The notes under the pieces were generated by a model. It was given only the letters and a program-made list of their open reading frames with translations. It had not been told where the DNA came from and ran no database searches. Positions 63,925 through 64,000 of a DNA stretch of 64,000 nucleotides are shown one piece after another; positions within the stretch are counted from its first letter, which is position 1; each line of letters begins with the position of its first letter. Position numbers and translations under genes: made by a program. Source of the DNA: Sphingobacterium prati (GTDB lineage: Bacteria; Bacteroidota; Bacteroidia; Sphingobacteriales; Sphingobacteriaceae); the NCBI RefSeq assembly GCF_013167215.1, contig NZ_JABJWY010000034.1, forward strand, positions 496,001 to 560,000, written 5' to 3'.

Positions 63925-64000
63925 TTAGTGTGTAGCATTGGTACTATCTATTTTCTCATCTTTGAATAGCGCTAGAAAGATAAAAAATACCACAGCTGCA
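63925..64000 (-). CDS. C-terminal end of a probable MFS transporter
   Basis: Only the last 24 codons are in the window, on the minus strand: AAVVFFIFLALFKDEKIDST and NATH, then TAA at 63925. A hydrophobic helix that ends in a short charged tail with F-K-D-E is the usual end of MFS nucleoside or sugar permeases, which often precede GMC and Gfo/Idh genes in Sphingobacteriaceae. The identification is tentative because so little is visible. The GMC gene starts 43 bases downstream. Confidence 0.6.
   Translation of the reverse strand, partial: AAVVFFIFLALFKDEKIDSTNATH

Noticed and set aside
1-64000. CRISPR array, prophage, integrase, transposase or other mobile element
   Set aside because: No regularly spaced direct repeats, no recombinase or transposase motif and no terminal inverted repeats flanking genes; gene content is housekeeping and evenly spaced.

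Overview
The window looks like ordinary chromosome from a member of the Bacteroidota, most likely Sphingobacteriaceae and plausibly Sphingobacterium. Four things support this. Promoters carry the Bacteroidota -7 box TAnnTTTG, with one full TTTG-N20-TAACTTTG upstream of pckA. There is little Shine-Dalgarno sequence. The gene content includes a DUF1573 protein, an AcnB/AcnA pair, a 7TM-HD phosphohydrolase, HMA-DUF3347, a LuxC-like reductase with an FtsE-like ATPase, and Tat-exported Gfo/Idh and GMC oxidoreductases. The DNA is AT-rich, and most transcription units end in strong hairpins. The genus is an inference. I see no rRNA, insertion sequence, integrase, prophage or CRISPR array. The only tRNA found is tRNA-Ser(GCU).

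Layout. 0-7 kb: end of a DUF1573 protein, a class I aminotransferase, a small helical protein, the minus-strand operon topA - unknown - cmk, and a GDPD lipoprotein. 7-12.3 kb: patatin-like lipase, DsbA/FrnE-like oxidoreductase and smc. 12.3-23.7 kb: a non-coding stretch with two copies of a structured repeat, then central metabolism (ppk2, pckA, MBL hydrolase, outer-membrane protein, acnB-acnA, rpe). 23.8-31.3 kb: PgpH-like HD phosphohydrolase, tRNA-Ser, SH3 protein, large helical-repeat protein, and a Cys/His-rich peptide next to an HMA-DUF3347 protein, which suggests heavy-metal handling. 31.5-36.7 kb: TIGR01777 epimerase, FAH-family enzyme, metN-metI-metQ methionine importer and a YchJ-like protein. 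36.7-43.6 kb: dicarboxylate symporter, ferredoxin, LuxC-like reductase, a small conserved protein, FtsE-like ATPase, grpE-dnaJ, and a beta-barrel protein.

43.6-52.8 kb: NlpC/P60 peptidase, universal stress protein, then minus-strand runs guaA - type 1 periplasmic-binding-like lipoprotein - RsmB-type methyltransferase and rluA - tlpA - pyrF, facing panB and a small membrane protein. 52.8-58.7 kb: ribosomal protein bTHX and a complete RND efflux operon (adaptor, pump, TolC-like channel). 58.7-64 kb: a small unknown protein, an acyl-ACP thioesterase, and a minus-strand cluster (end of a probable MFS transporter, GMC oxidoreductase, Gfo/Idh oxidoreductase, gluconate 2-dehydrogenase subunit 3-like protein) that resembles periplasmic sugar oxidation systems.

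The least explained signals are non-coding: the duplicated hairpin element at 12.35-12.65 kb, the tandem repeat in the metQ leader, the palindromes upstream of grpE, and five genes whose -7 box lies only 4-6 nt before the start codon, which suggests leaderless mRNAs. I found no clearly new multi-gene system. The 38.8-40.8 kb cluster and the sugar-oxidation cluster are the best gene-level candidates.
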